A DNA stretch of 63,498 nucleotides from Agrobacterium tumefaciens (GCF_009649785.1 NZ_WJOK01000031.1:1-63498), one strand, 5' to 3'; shown: positions 43,945 through 53,271, counted from the first letter of the stretch. Numbers and translations are program-made. Notes: generated by a model from the sequence alone, not told the origin.

Positions 43945-44340
43945 TCAGGCCCGGCGTTCATCCACCGAGAAAGCGCCCGGACCGGCAAACACGAGGTAAA
44001 GGAAGATGAAGCAGAACAGGATCGCGGCGTCGCCCCCATTGAGAGCGGGGAAGAAGCTCTTAGGCCCGTGCGCAATGAAATAGGCAACAGCCATCTGGCC
44101 GGACAGGATGAAGGCAACCGGACGCGTGAAAAGGCCGACCAGCACGAGAATGCCGCCAACGGCTTCCAGAAGCGCCGCCACCAGCAGCATCGTCGGCAGG
44201 GAGCCGTCCATCTGTGATGCCGGGAAACCGAACAGCTTCTGCGTTCCATGCGAAATGAAAAGCAGCGCCGTCATGATGCGCAGCGCCCCGAGTGCCTGCG
44301 GGCGGTAGCGGGAGAGATTGTCGAAAATTGCCATGTTCAT
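43945..44340 (-). CDS. DoxX family membrane protein
   Basis: A 131-residue protein with four membrane helices and the DoxX pattern: ALRIMTALLFISHGTQKLFGFP, AALLEAVGGILVLVGLFTRPVAFILSGQMAVAYF and NGGDAAILFCFIFLYLVFAGPGAFSVD. Members are linked to thiosulfate oxidation or redox stress in a few organisms; the role here is not known. ATG 44340; an alternative ATG lies two codons in. Confidence 0.88.
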   Translation of the reverse strand: MNMAIFDNLSRYRPQALGALRIMTALLFISHGTQKLFGFPASQMDGSLPTMLLVAALLEAVGGILVLVGLFTRPVAFILSGQMAVAYFIAHGPKSFFPALNGGDAAILFCFIFLYLVFAGPGAFSVDERRA

Positions 44341-44575
44341 GTGTCCCCGTTGAAGTGGTGCGACGCTCGATACAGCGCAATCATGCCTTTATGGATACAC
44401 GTCTCGAACACCGAAAATCACATTTCCGATATAGCAGAACTCCCTTAAATACATAAAGGAAGTCATTCTACACATGGTTGATTTTCCACCATAAAACTGC
44501 GCCCATGTGGAAAAAATCAACCCAAGGATACAGGCATTTTTTCGAGTGGCAAAGGCGGAAAAATCCGCCTCTACG

Positions 44576-45193
44576 TCAGGCCTGAAGCACCACGACCCTG
44601 GAGCCAACCGGCACGCGGCTGTAAAGATCGATGATGTCGTGGTTCAGCATCCGGATACAGCCGCTTGACATGGCGTGGCCGATGGATTGCGGCTGGTTGG
44701 TGCCGTGCAGACGGAACATGGTGTCGTTGCCGCCGCGATAGAGGTAGAGCGCCCGTGCGCCGAGCGGATTGTTAGGCCCCCCCTCCATGCCGCCGGCGTA
44801 TTTCAGATTGCGCGGATCACGGCGCATCATGTTTGCGGTCGGCGTCCAGGAAGGCCATTCCGACTTCCGGCCGATATAGGCGTCGCCCTTCAGCGCAAGC
44901 CCCTGGCGACCGACGCCGACGCCGTAACGCATTGCCCGTCCATCGCCAAGTACGTAGTAAAGACGCCGCGCGGGCGTATCCACAATCACCGTTCCAGCCG
45001 GATGCGCGGTATCGTATGCCACTTCCTGCCGGCGCAGCTCGGGCTTCACCTTTTCGAGATGCATTTCCGGAAGCGGAAACTTCTCGTCCGGCTTCGCCGC
45101 AAAATTAAGCCTTTGCTGCCCGATGCCGGAACTTGCGCAGCCGGCCAGCAACAGCGGCAATCCGAACAGAACACCACGACGTGAAATAGACAT
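44576..45193 (-). CDS. L,D-transpeptidase lipoprotein (YkuD)
   Basis: A 205-residue YkuD-domain enzyme forming 3-3 cross-links in peptidoglycan or attaching outer-membrane proteins. The N-terminus is a lipoprotein signal with lipobox LLAGC (Cys19), preceded by a twin-Arg (SRRG). The active site reads HGTNQPQSIGHAMSSGCIRM, with His and the catalytic Cys in SSGCIRM. Agrobacterium has many such enzymes and depends on 3-3 cross-links for polar growth. No neighbours in an operon. Confidence 0.93.
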   Translation of the reverse strand: MSISRRGVLFGLPLLLAGCASSGIGQQRLNFAAKPDEKFPLPEMHLEKVKPELRRQEVAYDTAHPAGTVIVDTPARRLYYVLGDGRAMRYGVGVGRQGLALKGDAYIGRKSEWPSWTPTANMMRRDPRNLKYAGGMEGGPNNPLGARALYLYRGGNDTMFRLHGTNQPQSIGHAMSSGCIRMLNHDIIDLYSRVPVGSRVVVLQA

Positions 45194-45271
45194 GTAACCC
45201 CCGCCAAATCTCTAGATTAACGAGAGGTATAATTTTATGGTTAACAAATCTCTAATATGAGGTTGTAGGAA

Positions 45272-46168
45272 TTAATGTGCCTCAACCGGCGCTGCGGGCC
45301 GGCGGTTGGCCAGATACACCCCCGTTACCGCCAGGACCGTGCCGGCAATCATGGCAGGCGTCAGCGTTTCCCCGAAAAGCAGGGCCGCTTCCACGGCGGC
45401 AAGCGGCGGCACGAGATAGATCAGCGAGGCAGCGCGCGAGACCTGCCCGCGCCGGATGAGATAGAGCAGCAGGGCCACCGCACCGATGGAGATCGCGCCT
45501 ACCGACCAGACGAGCGTGGCGGCAAGCCCGAGGCTCCAGTCCACATGACCATCCTCCAGCAACAGCGCGAAGGGAACGGTGACGATGAGGGCGCCGACAT
45601 ATTGCAGCGTGGCGACCGCCATGATGTTTCCGCCATGGACGTATTTCTTCTGGTAGAGGGTGCCATAGGTCACGGACGTCATGCCCAGCACATTCACCGC
45701 CACGGCATAAAGCGGCACGGAAAGGCCGAGCGCGCCTGACGCCATGACCTTCGGCAGCACGGCGATGGCAATGCCGACAAAGCCGAGAAGCAAGCCGGCA
45801 CGCTGCACCGGAGAGATCTTTTCGCCGATCATGTAACGGGCGGCAACCGCCGTCATCAACGGCTGCAAACCGGCAATAATGCCGCCGATCGCCGCCGGCA
45901 CGCCCTGCCCTATCGCCCACCAGATCATGCCAAGGTAAAGGCCGTGCAGGAACACGCCGGACAAGATTGCCCGGAAAACATCGATGCGCCGTTCAGGCCA
46001 TTGAATGGAGGAAAACCGGCAGATCGCCCACAATATCGCACCCGCCAACAGGTAACGCAGACAGAGGAAGGTCAGCGGACCAGTATAATAAACGGCATAT
46101 TTCGCGGTGACCCAGCCGGTCGACCAGAGAAAGACGAAGATGGCCGGAGCCAGACGGTCGAGCGACAT
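45272..46168 (-). CDS. EamA/DMT family transporter
   Basis: A 298-residue ten-helix drug/metabolite transporter with two EamA repeats, opening LDRLAPAIFVFLWSTGWVTAKYAVYYTGPLTFLCLRYLLAG. The second repeat starts around LGLSVPLYAVAVNVLGMTSVTYGTLYQKKYV. ATG 46168 fits the start of helix 1; the frame opens 18 codons earlier. Not closely similar to the DMT protein at 42873-43781. Substrate unknown. Confidence 0.9.
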   Translation of the reverse strand: MSLDRLAPAIFVFLWSTGWVTAKYAVYYTGPLTFLCLRYLLAGAILWAICRFSSIQWPERRIDVFRAILSGVFLHGLYLGMIWWAIGQGVPAAIGGIIAGLQPLMTAVAARYMIGEKISPVQRAGLLLGFVGIAIAVLPKVMASGALGLSVPLYAVAVNVLGMTSVTYGTLYQKKYVHGGNIMAVATLQYVGALIVTVPFALLLEDGHVDWSLGLAATLVWSVGAISIGAVALLLYLIRRGQVSRAASLIYLVPPLAAVEAALLFGETLTPAMIAGTVLAVTGVYLANRRPAAPVEAH

Positions 46169-46626
46169 GGGAATTCCCCTGTGCCGCGTGATGCCCCGCA
46201 ACCGGACATGGGCCCGGGACATAAGGCATGCGGCGAATTGACATTTTTACGACTTGAAGCAACCGGTGAACTACCCGGCCGGATCTCGGCGCGCACCCCT
46301 TGGCGAAACACAGCCGTCCAAGCTAGCCGGTATCCCCATCCCCGCAAAAGGTCAAAAGTGTTTTGGTGATCGCATCTTTCAGATTTTCTGATGCCACACC
46401 CAAAACCCATCAACCGAAAGCGAACGAACAAAATTTGTGCATTCGCCCACGGCGCACACAGTGCCACCACCCCGTTCCACCCCACCTTGCCCTGCAACCA
46501 ATTTGCCAATGCCGCATTTATAGGCTGAAAGCGAAAAAACGCTTCTTTTTTAAAACTCTAGGGCGGTAAAAAATCTTCACGGAGGCCTCCGCATAGTTCT
46601 TGCATTGCATTTGTCGTTGTATTCAT
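46169..46626. other. 458-bp gap without a gene
   Basis: Divergent region between the EamA transporter and the ATP-grasp operon. ORFs here show no coding features. It must contain the promoter of the ATP-grasp operon, but I see no convincing operator or riboswitch. Confidence 0.4.
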
Positions 46627-48060
46627 ATGGCAAAAAAGGGGACATCGAAGTTGGCATTTGACGAAATGATAAATGCGGACAACGCGCCGCGAAGCCCATA
46701 TGAAAACTATAACGAGTGGTACAGCCGGCAGGACAGGGCACACCTGATCCAGAAGTCTAAAGACGCGGAAAACATCTTTCGAAAAACCGGCATTACTTTC
46801 GCAGTCTACGGCCACGCCGACAGTTCAGAAAAACTGATCCCCTTCGATATCATTCCGCGCATCATTTCCGGGCGCGAGTGGCGCAAACTGGCCCAGGGTA
46901 TCGAACAGCGCGTTCTCGCTCTCAACGCTTTCCTCGACGATATCTACCACAAGCAGGAAATCATTCGCGCCGGGCGCATTCCCCGCGAAATCATTGAGAA
47001 GAACGTCGCATTCCTACCGGAAATGATCGGTTTCACGCCACCCGGCGGCGTTTATACCCACATTGTCGGCACGGATATCGTCCGCACCGGCGAAGACCAG
47101 TTCTATGTTCTGGAAGACAACGCACGCACGCCTTCAGGTGTCAGCTACATGCTGGAAAACCGTGAAACGATGATGCAGATGTTCCCGGAACTCTTCCATG
47201 AAAACCGGGTGCAGCGGGTGGAGGATTATCCCTATCAGCTGCGCCAATCGCTCGCCTCGCTTGCACCCCCCGGCTGCACCGGCAAGCCGCGCGTCGCGGT
47301 GCTGACCCCCGGCATCTACAATTCCGCCTATTACGAACATTCCTTCCTGGCCGACATGATGGGCGTGGAGCTGGTGGAAGGGTCCGACCTGCGCGTCATG
47401 GACGGCAAGGTCAAGATGCGCACTACCCGTGGCTACGAGGCCATCGACGTGCTTTACCGTCGCGTCGACGACGATTTCCTTGATCCGCTCACCTTCCGGC
47501 CGGATTCGGCGCTCGGCGTACCCGGCATCATGGATGTCTACCGCGCCGGCAACATCACCATCGCCAATGCGCCGGGCACCGGCATTTCCGACGACAAGGC
47601 AATCTATTCCTACATGCCTGAGATCGTCGAGTTCTACACCGGCCGCAAGCCGCTTCTGGAAAACGTGCCGACATGGCGCTGTTCGGAGCCGGACAGCCTG
47701 AAATACGTTCTCGACAACCTTGCCGAACTGGTTGTCAAGGAAGTTCACGGTTCGGGCGGTTACGGCATGCTGGTCGGCCCCACCGCGTCGAAAAAGGAAC
47801 GGGCGCTTTTTGCCGAAAAGCTGAAAGCCCGCCCCTCCAATTACATCGCGCAGCCCACGCTGTCGCTTTCCACCGTGCCGATCATGGTGAAAAACGGCAT
47901 CGCGCCGCGCCATGTCGATCTGCGTCCTTATGTGCTGGTTTCAGACAAGGTGAAGATCATTCCCGGCGGACTGACCCGTGTTGCCCTCAAGCAGGGCTCG
48001 CTGGTGGTCAATTCCAGCCAGGGCGGCGGCACCAAGGATACATGGGTACTGGAGGACTAA
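46627..48060 (+). CDS. circularly permuted ATP-grasp type 2 protein
   Basis: A 477-residue protein of the circularly permuted ATP-grasp family (former DUF404/DUF407, COG2308). The family marks are YEVYNEWYSR-like YENYNEWYSRQD near the N-terminus, FDIIPRIIS, EDNARTPSGVSYMLENR, and the late KEVHGSGGYGMLVGP and RHVDLRPYVL blocks. Such proteins are predicted amide- or peptide-bond-forming ligases (amidoligase-like), but no substrate is proven. The start ATG 46627 is likely; MINADN 39 bp later is possible. The alpha-E gene follows 3 nt after the stop. Confidence 0.93.
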   Translation: MAKKGTSKLAFDEMINADNAPRSPYENYNEWYSRQDRAHLIQKSKDAENIFRKTGITFAVYGHADSSEKLIPFDIIPRIISGREWRKLAQGIEQRVLALNAFLDDIYHKQEIIRAGRIPREIIEKNVAFLPEMIGFTPPGGVYTHIVGTDIVRTGEDQFYVLEDNARTPSGVSYMLENRETMMQMFPELFHENRVQRVEDYPYQLRQSLASLAPPGCTGKPRVAVLTPGIYNSAYYEHSFLADMMGVELVEGSDLRVMDGKVKMRTTRGYEAIDVLYRRVDDDFLDPLTFRPDSALGVPGIMDVYRAGNITIANAPGTGISDDKAIYSYMPEIVEFYTGRKPLLENVPTWRCSEPDSLKYVLDNLAELVVKEVHGSGGYGMLVGPTASKKERALFAEKLKARPSNYIAQPTLSLSTVPIMVKNGIAPRHVDLRPYVLVSDKVKIIPGGLTRVALKQGSLVVNSSQGGGTKDTWVLED

Positions 48061-48063
48061 GCC

Positions 48064-49005
48064 ATGCTGGGCAGAACGGCAAACGGGCTCTACTGGATGT
48101 TCCGGTATATTGAGCGCGCTGAAAACATCGCCCGGCTTATCGATGCTGGCCTGCGCGTTTCCCTGACGCGCAGCGGCAGCGGCGATGAGGACTGGGACGG
48201 CGTGTTGCAGAGTGCCGGCGTGCACGAAGCCTTTCTCGAAACGCGCGAGAAAGTGACGGCGGCCAATGCGATCGATTATCTCCTGCGGGACAAGGCAAAC
48301 CCTTCGAGCGTCATGTCCTGCATCGAGGCAGGCCGCAACAATGCCCGCATGGTGCGCACCGCGCTGACGCGCGAGACATGGGAAGCCACCAACGAATTCT
48401 GGATCGAGCTGAAGAACATCCTCGGCCGCAAGCTCAGCCATGCCGAACTGCCGCAGACCATCGATGTCATCAAGCATCGCGCCGGTCTGGTGCGCGGCGC
48501 CTTCCACGGCTCGATGCTGCGCAACGATCTCTATAATTTCTCCCGCATCGGCACCTTCATCGAGCGCGCCGACAACACCGCCCGCATTCTCGACGTAAAA
48601 TATTACGTGCTGCTGCCGGCCGTGGCGCATGTCGGCTCCTCGCTGGACAATGCCCAATGGGAATCCATCCTCCGCTCCGTCTCGGCGCACCGCTCCTATG
48701 GCTGGGTCTACGATGCGGAATACAAGCCCGCCAACATCGCCGACTTCCTCATTCTCAACGGCCGCATGCCGCGCTCGCTCGCCTATTGCTATGAGAAGAT
48801 CACCAGCAACCTCAATTACATAGCTGAGGATTACGGTGAAAAGCACAAGGCGCATGAAACGGCGGAGAGCATTCGCGACAGTCTGCGCAAGACAACGATC
48901 GATCGCGTCATGGATGAAGGCCTGCACGAGTTTCTGGAGAGATTTGTCAACCGGAACGGGCAGCTGGGGCAGGAAATCATGGAAGGCTACCGCTTTTATC
49001 TGTAA
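48064..49005 (+). CDS. alpha-E domain protein (DUF403)
   Basis: A 313-residue all-helical protein of the alpha-E family (COG2307). Hallmarks are GLYWMFRYIERAENIARLIDA at the N-terminus and NFSRIGTFIERADNTARILDVKYY in the middle, two related E-R-A-(E/D)-N motifs. It accompanies the CP ATP-grasp in most genomes and may form a complex with it. No enzymatic residue set is established. Third gene begins 21 nt later. Confidence 0.93.
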   Translation: MLGRTANGLYWMFRYIERAENIARLIDAGLRVSLTRSGSGDEDWDGVLQSAGVHEAFLETREKVTAANAIDYLLRDKANPSSVMSCIEAGRNNARMVRTALTRETWEATNEFWIELKNILGRKLSHAELPQTIDVIKHRAGLVRGAFHGSMLRNDLYNFSRIGTFIERADNTARILDVKYYVLLPAVAHVGSSLDNAQWESILRSVSAHRSYGWVYDAEYKPANIADFLILNGRMPRSLAYCYEKITSNLNYIAEDYGEKHKAHETAESIRDSLRKTTIDRVMDEGLHEFLERFVNRNGQLGQEIMEGYRFYL

Positions 49006-49026
49006 GCGCGTGGACGGGGACAGCTT

Positions 49027-49842
49027 ATGCGTCTGAAAATCACCCATACGACCGAATATGTCTATGACGAGCCGATGCCCTATGCATTGCAGCGGCTGCG
49101 CCTGACGCCACAGACCGGCCCGTGCCAGACGGTGGAGGACTGGGATGTATCGGTCGACGGCGCCACCGTCGAAGTGAGCTATGACGACCATTTCGGCAAC
49201 CGTGTCGCACTGGTCGAGACCGAAGGCCCGCAACGCAGGGTCAAGGTCGTGGCTGGTGGCCTCGTCATAACCGAAGACAGGGCCGGCATGGTCGGCCCCC
49301 ATACCGGCAGTGCGCCGCTATGGCTCTTCCTGCGCGAGACGCCGCTGACGAAGCCCGGCAAACTCGTGCGCGAACTGGCGAAGGCCAGCACCGGCAACAG
49401 CGAGCTCGAGCGCCTGCACGACCTGATGGAGAAGATCAACAGCAAGGTAGAATATGTGCCGGGTTCGACCGACACGGAAACCACCGCCGAACTCGCACTC
49501 GAAGCCGGCAAGGGCGTCTGCCAGGACCATGCCCATATCCTCATTTCCGCCGCCCGGCTGATGGGCCTGCCCGCCCGCTATGTTTCCGGTTATCTGATGA
49601 TGGAAGACGTGGCGGAGCAGACGGCAACCCATGCCTGGGCCGAGGTGCATCTGCAGGGCCTCGGCTGGGTTGGCTTTGACGCCGCCAACAATATCTGCCC
49701 TGACGATCGCTACGTGCGCATTGCCCTTGGCCTCTGCTACCGCGACTGCGCGCCGATATCGGGCATGCGGATCGGCCCGGCCGGCGAAACGCTGAACGTT
49801 TCGGTGACCGTGCAGCAATCGCAGAGCCAATCGCAAAGCTGA
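49027..49842 (+). CDS. transglutaminase-like cysteine protease family protein
   Basis: A 271-residue protein with an N-terminal beta domain (bacterial transglutaminase-like N, opening RLKITHTTEYVYDEPMPYALQRLRLTP) and a transglutaminase core. The catalytic triad can be read: C165 in GKGVCQDHAH, H202 in THAWAEV, D218 in GFDAANN. It has no signal peptide, so it is cytosolic. In this gene set it is thought to cleave or transfer peptides made by the ATP-grasp partner. It ends in a short Gln/Ser-rich tail (QQSQSQSQS). The next gene starts 4 nt later. Confidence 0.93.
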   Translation: MRLKITHTTEYVYDEPMPYALQRLRLTPQTGPCQTVEDWDVSVDGATVEVSYDDHFGNRVALVETEGPQRRVKVVAGGLVITEDRAGMVGPHTGSAPLWLFLRETPLTKPGKLVRELAKASTGNSELERLHDLMEKINSKVEYVPGSTDTETTAELALEAGKGVCQDHAHILISAARLMGLPARYVSGYLMMEDVAEQTATHAWAEVHLQGLGWVGFDAANNICPDDRYVRIALGLCYRDCAPISGMRIGPAGETLNVSVTVQQSQSQSQS

Positions 49843-49846
49843 GACA

Positions 49847-50443
49847 ATGGCCGGCAGAGACGACGAAACGATCGGCTTTTATACGGATAATGCCGGAGCC
49901 TATACGTCGAGAGGGCAGACGCCGGACCTTCCCCATCTGGAAAAATTCCTGACGCGCCTGCCCAAAGGCGCGACCATCCTCGAACTGGGGTGCGGTGGCG
50001 GGCAGGACAGTGAATTCATGCTCGCTGCAGGCTTCGACGTGCGCCCGACGGACGGCACACCCGAAATCGCCAAGGCGGCCGAAACGCGGCTCGGCATTCC
50101 CGTCGCAACATTGCTGTTCGAAGATATCTGCGACGTGGAGACTTATGACGGCGTGTGGGCAAATGCCTGCCTGTTGCATGTCCCCCGCCCCGCTCTTTCC
50201 GGCATCATCCGCCGCATCCATACGGCGCTGAAACAGGGCGGCGTTTTTTACGCCAGCTTCAAGGCCGGAGAAGCGGAAGGCCGCGACACGTTCGGCCGCT
50301 ATTACAACTATCCTTCGAAAACCTGGCTTGAGGACCTGTACGGGCATTTCGCCTGGGCAGGGGTGGAAATAGAAGCACGGCACGGCAGCGGTTACGACAA
50401 GCTGCCAACCGACTGGCTGCATGTGACGGCAACGAAACCCTGA
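49847..50443 (+). CDS. class I SAM-dependent methyltransferase
   Basis: A 198-residue methyltransferase. The SAM-binding loop ILELGCGGGQDSEFM is motif I, and DVRPTDGTPEIAKAA is motif II. VWANACLLHVPRPAL is motif IV, in the Tellurite-resistance-type/UbiE-like branch. It begins 4 nt after the transglutaminase gene and so seems the fourth gene of the ATP-grasp operon, where it could methylate the product. Elsewhere the fourth gene is often a proteasome-like peptidase, absent here. Confidence 0.88.
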   Translation: MAGRDDETIGFYTDNAGAYTSRGQTPDLPHLEKFLTRLPKGATILELGCGGGQDSEFMLAAGFDVRPTDGTPEIAKAAETRLGIPVATLLFEDICDVETYDGVWANACLLHVPRPALSGIIRRIHTALKQGGVFYASFKAGEAEGRDTFGRYYNYPSKTWLEDLYGHFAWAGVEIEARHGSGYDKLPTDWLHVTATKP

Positions 50444-50525
50444 TCCGCTTTCAACAACCTGTGGGTTGCGAAAGCCCGCCGTGACCGGTTAAATCGCCGC
50501 AGCAACCGATCAGGGAGAGGGCTTT

Positions 50526-50990
50526 TTGTACAGTATTTCCGACTATCGCGACTGCCAGTCCCATGGACCCATCATTGCGGAACGGGTCTGGACGGCATGG
50601 TGGCAGGATAGTGGCCTCCAGGTCGGCGATGTGGCTGAACATCTGAAGGACATGGTGAACCCCCATGCCCTGCCAACCGGCTTCGTCGCCCATGACGACA
50701 AGGGTTACGTCGGCTCCGCCTTTCTTATCCATTGCGATCTGGAGGAGCGGCCACAATATCTACCATGGGTTGCCGCACTCTGGGTGGAGGAAAACAGCAG
50801 ACGCTCAGGTGTCGCCCGGGCGCTGATGCAGGCCGCAACACAACGGGCCGCCGAACTTGGTCACGACATCAGCTACCTGTGCTGCCAGCGCCGTCTCGAA
50901 ACCTATTATACGAACTGCGGCTGGACCGTTCTGGAACGTGGTGTTGGCAAGCACGACCTGACGGTGCTGACCTACAGCACGAAAACATAG
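50526..50990 (+). CDS. GNAT family N-acetyltransferase
   Basis: A 154-residue GNAT protein. The acetyl-CoA motif is VEENSRRSGVARALMQAATQRAAELG, and the C-terminal FYTKCGW-like YYTNCGWTVLERG is typical. The start is TTG 50526 preceded by GGAGAGGG at good distance; no in-frame ATG is close. It lies 82 bp after the methyltransferase, so it may belong to a second transcript with VOC and phosphatase-like genes. Substrate unknown. Confidence 0.88.
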   Translation: MYSISDYRDCQSHGPIIAERVWTAWWQDSGLQVGDVAEHLKDMVNPHALPTGFVAHDDKGYVGSAFLIHCDLEERPQYLPWVAALWVEENSRRSGVARALMQAATQRAAELGHDISYLCCQRRLETYYTNCGWTVLERGVGKHDLTVLTYSTKT

Positions 50991-51030
50991 ACTGTCCGCT
51001 ATATCCGTTGCCGGACATCAGGGAGGAACC

Positions 51031-51441
51031 ATGAAACCGCCAACCGCCCTTATGGAAACGGCGATCTACGCCAACGATCTCGACGCCGCCGAGGCCTTTT
51101 ATCGCGATGTCTTCGGGCTGGAGGTGGTGCGCAGGCTGCCGGGCCAGTTCGTGTTCTTCAAATGTGGCCGCCAGATGCTGCTGGTCTTCGATCCGCAACA
51201 ATCGCGCACGGCCACCCCCGACAATCCGATCCCGCGCCACGGCGCCACCGGACAAGGCCATTTCTGTTTTTATGCGAAAGACAAGTCGGAAGTGGACGAC
51301 TGGAAAGCCCGCTTCGAGGAGCTTGGAATTCCCATCGAACACTATCACCGCTGGCCGAATGACAGCTATTCCGTCTACATCCGCGACCCGGCCGGCAATT
51401 CCGTGGAGGTGGGCGAAGGCAGGCTGTGGGGGTTCGAGTAA
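51031..51441 (+). CDS. VOC-superfamily (glyoxalase/dioxygenase-like) protein
   Basis: A 136-residue protein of the vicinal oxygen chelate superfamily with two beta-alpha-beta-beta-beta repeats. It opens METAIYANDLDAAEAFYRDVFGLEVV, and the second half has GHFCFYAKDKSEVDDWKARFEELGI and VYIRDPAGNSVEVGEG, including the usual Glu ligand. It could be a glyoxalase-like or resistance protein. GGGAGGAACC precedes the ATG. It lies 40 bp after the GNAT gene. Confidence 0.88.
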   Translation: MKPPTALMETAIYANDLDAAEAFYRDVFGLEVVRRLPGQFVFFKCGRQMLLVFDPQQSRTATPDNPIPRHGATGQGHFCFYAKDKSEVDDWKARFEELGIPIEHYHRWPNDSYSVYIRDPAGNSVEVGEGRLWGFE

Positions 51442-51465
51442 GCCCCAGATACCCGGAAGAACACT

Positions 51466-52098
51466 ATGAAGAACATTTTTGTCGTCACGCACACCCAGTC
51501 CGTCCATCATGTCGAGAACAAGGTTGGTGGCTGGTATGATACCGAACTGACACCCAAGGGAAAAGCCGATGCGCAGGCGACGGCCGAGAAACTTGTGGCC
51601 TTGATCGGCAACGCATCAGTCGAAATCTTCAGTTCCGATCTTCTGCGGGCCTCCCAGACTGCGGCAATCATTGCTGAACACCTCAAGTCCCCTTTTGAAA
51701 CCACGGATGGCCTGCGGGAAATCAGCTACGGTTCGGCGGGTGGTATACCGCAGCAATGGCTCGACGCCCGTCAGATACCGGCCCCCCATCACGACCGGAT
51801 GGATCATCGTGGCGGAATTGCTGATGGCGAAACGAGACGAGAGTTGGCCGAAAGAGTGTACCGCGCCGTGGACACGATTATATCGCGTCCTTGCCCCACG
51901 CAGATCATCGTTACCCATGGCTTCGCTCTTACCTTCGTCATCGCGGCATGGATCAAAATGCCGATCGACAGCGTCGGTTATGTCAGCTTTCCGGCGTCTT
52001 CCGGCAGCATTACGCACCTAAGACAAGACGATTACTGGCAAAACCGCGGCGTTATCGCTTTGGCGGATGTGTCCCACCTGAAGACAAGCCGGGGATGA
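51466..52098 (+). CDS. histidine phosphatase-like protein with altered RHG motif
   Basis: A 210-residue protein of the histidine phosphatase (phosphoglycerate mutase-like) superfamily. The second catalytic His block IIVTHGFALTFVIAAW and IFSSDLLRASQTAAIIAEHL are normal. The N-terminal catalytic R-H-G motif is replaced by VVTHTQSVHH: H9 remains, but the flanking Arg and Gly are Thr. Phosphate binding by that Arg is normally important, so activity may be changed. It is 24 bp after the VOC gene, likely one transcript. Confidence 0.85.
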   Translation: MKNIFVVTHTQSVHHVENKVGGWYDTELTPKGKADAQATAEKLVALIGNASVEIFSSDLLRASQTAAIIAEHLKSPFETTDGLREISYGSAGGIPQQWLDARQIPAPHHDRMDHRGGIADGETRRELAERVYRAVDTIISRPCPTQIIVTHGFALTFVIAAWIKMPIDSVGYVSFPASSGSITHLRQDDYWQNRGVIALADVSHLKTSRG

Positions 52099-52160
52099 CG
52101 TCGAGAGGGGGACGCTGAGCGACCCCCTCCCTCAACCGTTTAACGTGCAGCCCCGGTAGA

Positions 52161-53156
52161 TCAGATCTGCCGAACCGTGATTTCTTCTTCCGCATTAACC
52201 GCAAGCGGGTTCCTCAGCGGCAGGCCGAAACCAGCGGCCTCGATCTCGAACACGTCACCCGCTTCCGGCTTGATGCCCTCCGCAAAAGAGAGCGTCGCGG
52301 TGCCGAACATGTGCACATGGACGTCACCAGGTGCGCGGAACAGGCCGTATTTGAAGTGGTGATATTCGAGGTTCGCGAAAGTGTGGGACATGTTGTCCTC
52401 ACCCGAAACAAACGGCTTTTCGAAAATGACCTTGTCGCCACGACGGATGCGCGAGGTGCCGCGAATATCCGACGGCGCAACGCCGACGCGGATTTCCGGG
52501 CCGAAGCTTGCCGGGCGCAACTTCGAATGGGCGAGGTAGAGATAGTTGATCCGCTCGGTGACGTGATCGGAAAATTCGTTCGACACGGCAAAGCCGATGC
52601 GCACGGGTTCGCCCTTGTCGGAGATCACGTAGATGCCGGCCATTTCCGGCTCTTCGCCGCCATCAAGCGCGAAGGACGGAGAGGTGAGAGCAGCACCGGG
52701 TGCCGCTGCGACATAGCCGTTGCCCTTGTAGAACCACTCGGGTTGAACGCCCTTTTCGCCAGCCTTCGGCTTGCCATTTTCCAGACCCATGCGGAACATC
52801 TTCATGGAATCCGTCAGGCTTTCCTCGGCGGCTTCCGTGGTCTTCTTGTGCATGCTGTCGCGGGTAGCGGCAGAGCCGAGATGGGTCAGGCCTGTGCCTG
52901 TCAGATGCAGATGCGCCGGATCGGGATGGGTGATCGGCGGCAGAAAGCGACCTTCAGCGTAAGCCTTTTCAAGATCGACGGCATCGCCGAGACCATGGGC
53001 GGACACAACATCGGCAAGGCTCTTGCCACCATTGGCAGCTTCCATGGCGAGCGCGTAAACCGATTGAGCGCCGTTGACGGCGTGCGCCTGTCCGCCTTCT
53101 TCGCGAACGGCGACGGTTATTTTGCCACTGGCATCCTTGATCTGTGAAATGAGCAC
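52161..53156 (-). CDS. gguC: GguC family protein (AraD1-like, FAH fold)
   Basis: A 331-residue protein of the fumarylacetoacetate hydrolase superfamily, in the GguC/AraD1 branch. It follows the gguAB sugar transport genes in Agrobacterium, and relatives act as sugar-acid dehydratases (for example 2-keto-3-deoxyarabonate), which would fit catabolism of arabinose or galactose. Seen: EPEMAGIYVISDKGEPVRIGFAVSNEFSDH and VGVAPSDIRGTSRIRRG. The start is GTG 53156. It is separated from gguB by 115 bp holding two hairpins, so its expression may be lower than gguAB or differently controlled. Confidence 0.92.
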   Translation of the reverse strand: MLISQIKDASGKITVAVREEGGQAHAVNGAQSVYALAMEAANGGKSLADVVSAHGLGDAVDLEKAYAEGRFLPPITHPDPAHLHLTGTGLTHLGSAATRDSMHKKTTEAAEESLTDSMKMFRMGLENGKPKAGEKGVQPEWFYKGNGYVAAAPGAALTSPSFALDGGEEPEMAGIYVISDKGEPVRIGFAVSNEFSDHVTERINYLYLAHSKLRPASFGPEIRVGVAPSDIRGTSRIRRGDKVIFEKPFVSGEDNMSHTFANLEYHHFKYGLFRAPGDVHVHMFGTATLSFAEGIKPEAGDVFEIEAAGFGLPLRNPLAVNAEEEITVRQI

Positions 53157-53220
53157 GGGATTTCCTTCCTGCGGCGCAACGCGCCTTATCTTCTTCGGCG
53201 CGCTGCGCCTTCACCTTATG

Positions 53221-53247
53221 AAAGTGGCCGGAAACCGGCCACTTTTT
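53221..53247. terminator. hairpin between gguB and gguC
   Basis: AAAGTGGCCGG-AAA-CCGGCCACTTT is an 11-bp stem followed by TTT on the + strand. In the minus-strand reading direction (gguB to gguC) only three T follow the stem, so partial termination or 3'-end protection of the gguAB message is the likely role. A second GC-rich repeat lies at 53170-53215. Confidence 0.65.
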
Positions 53248-53271
53248 TGACTTGCTATATTGGCTGGGCAA

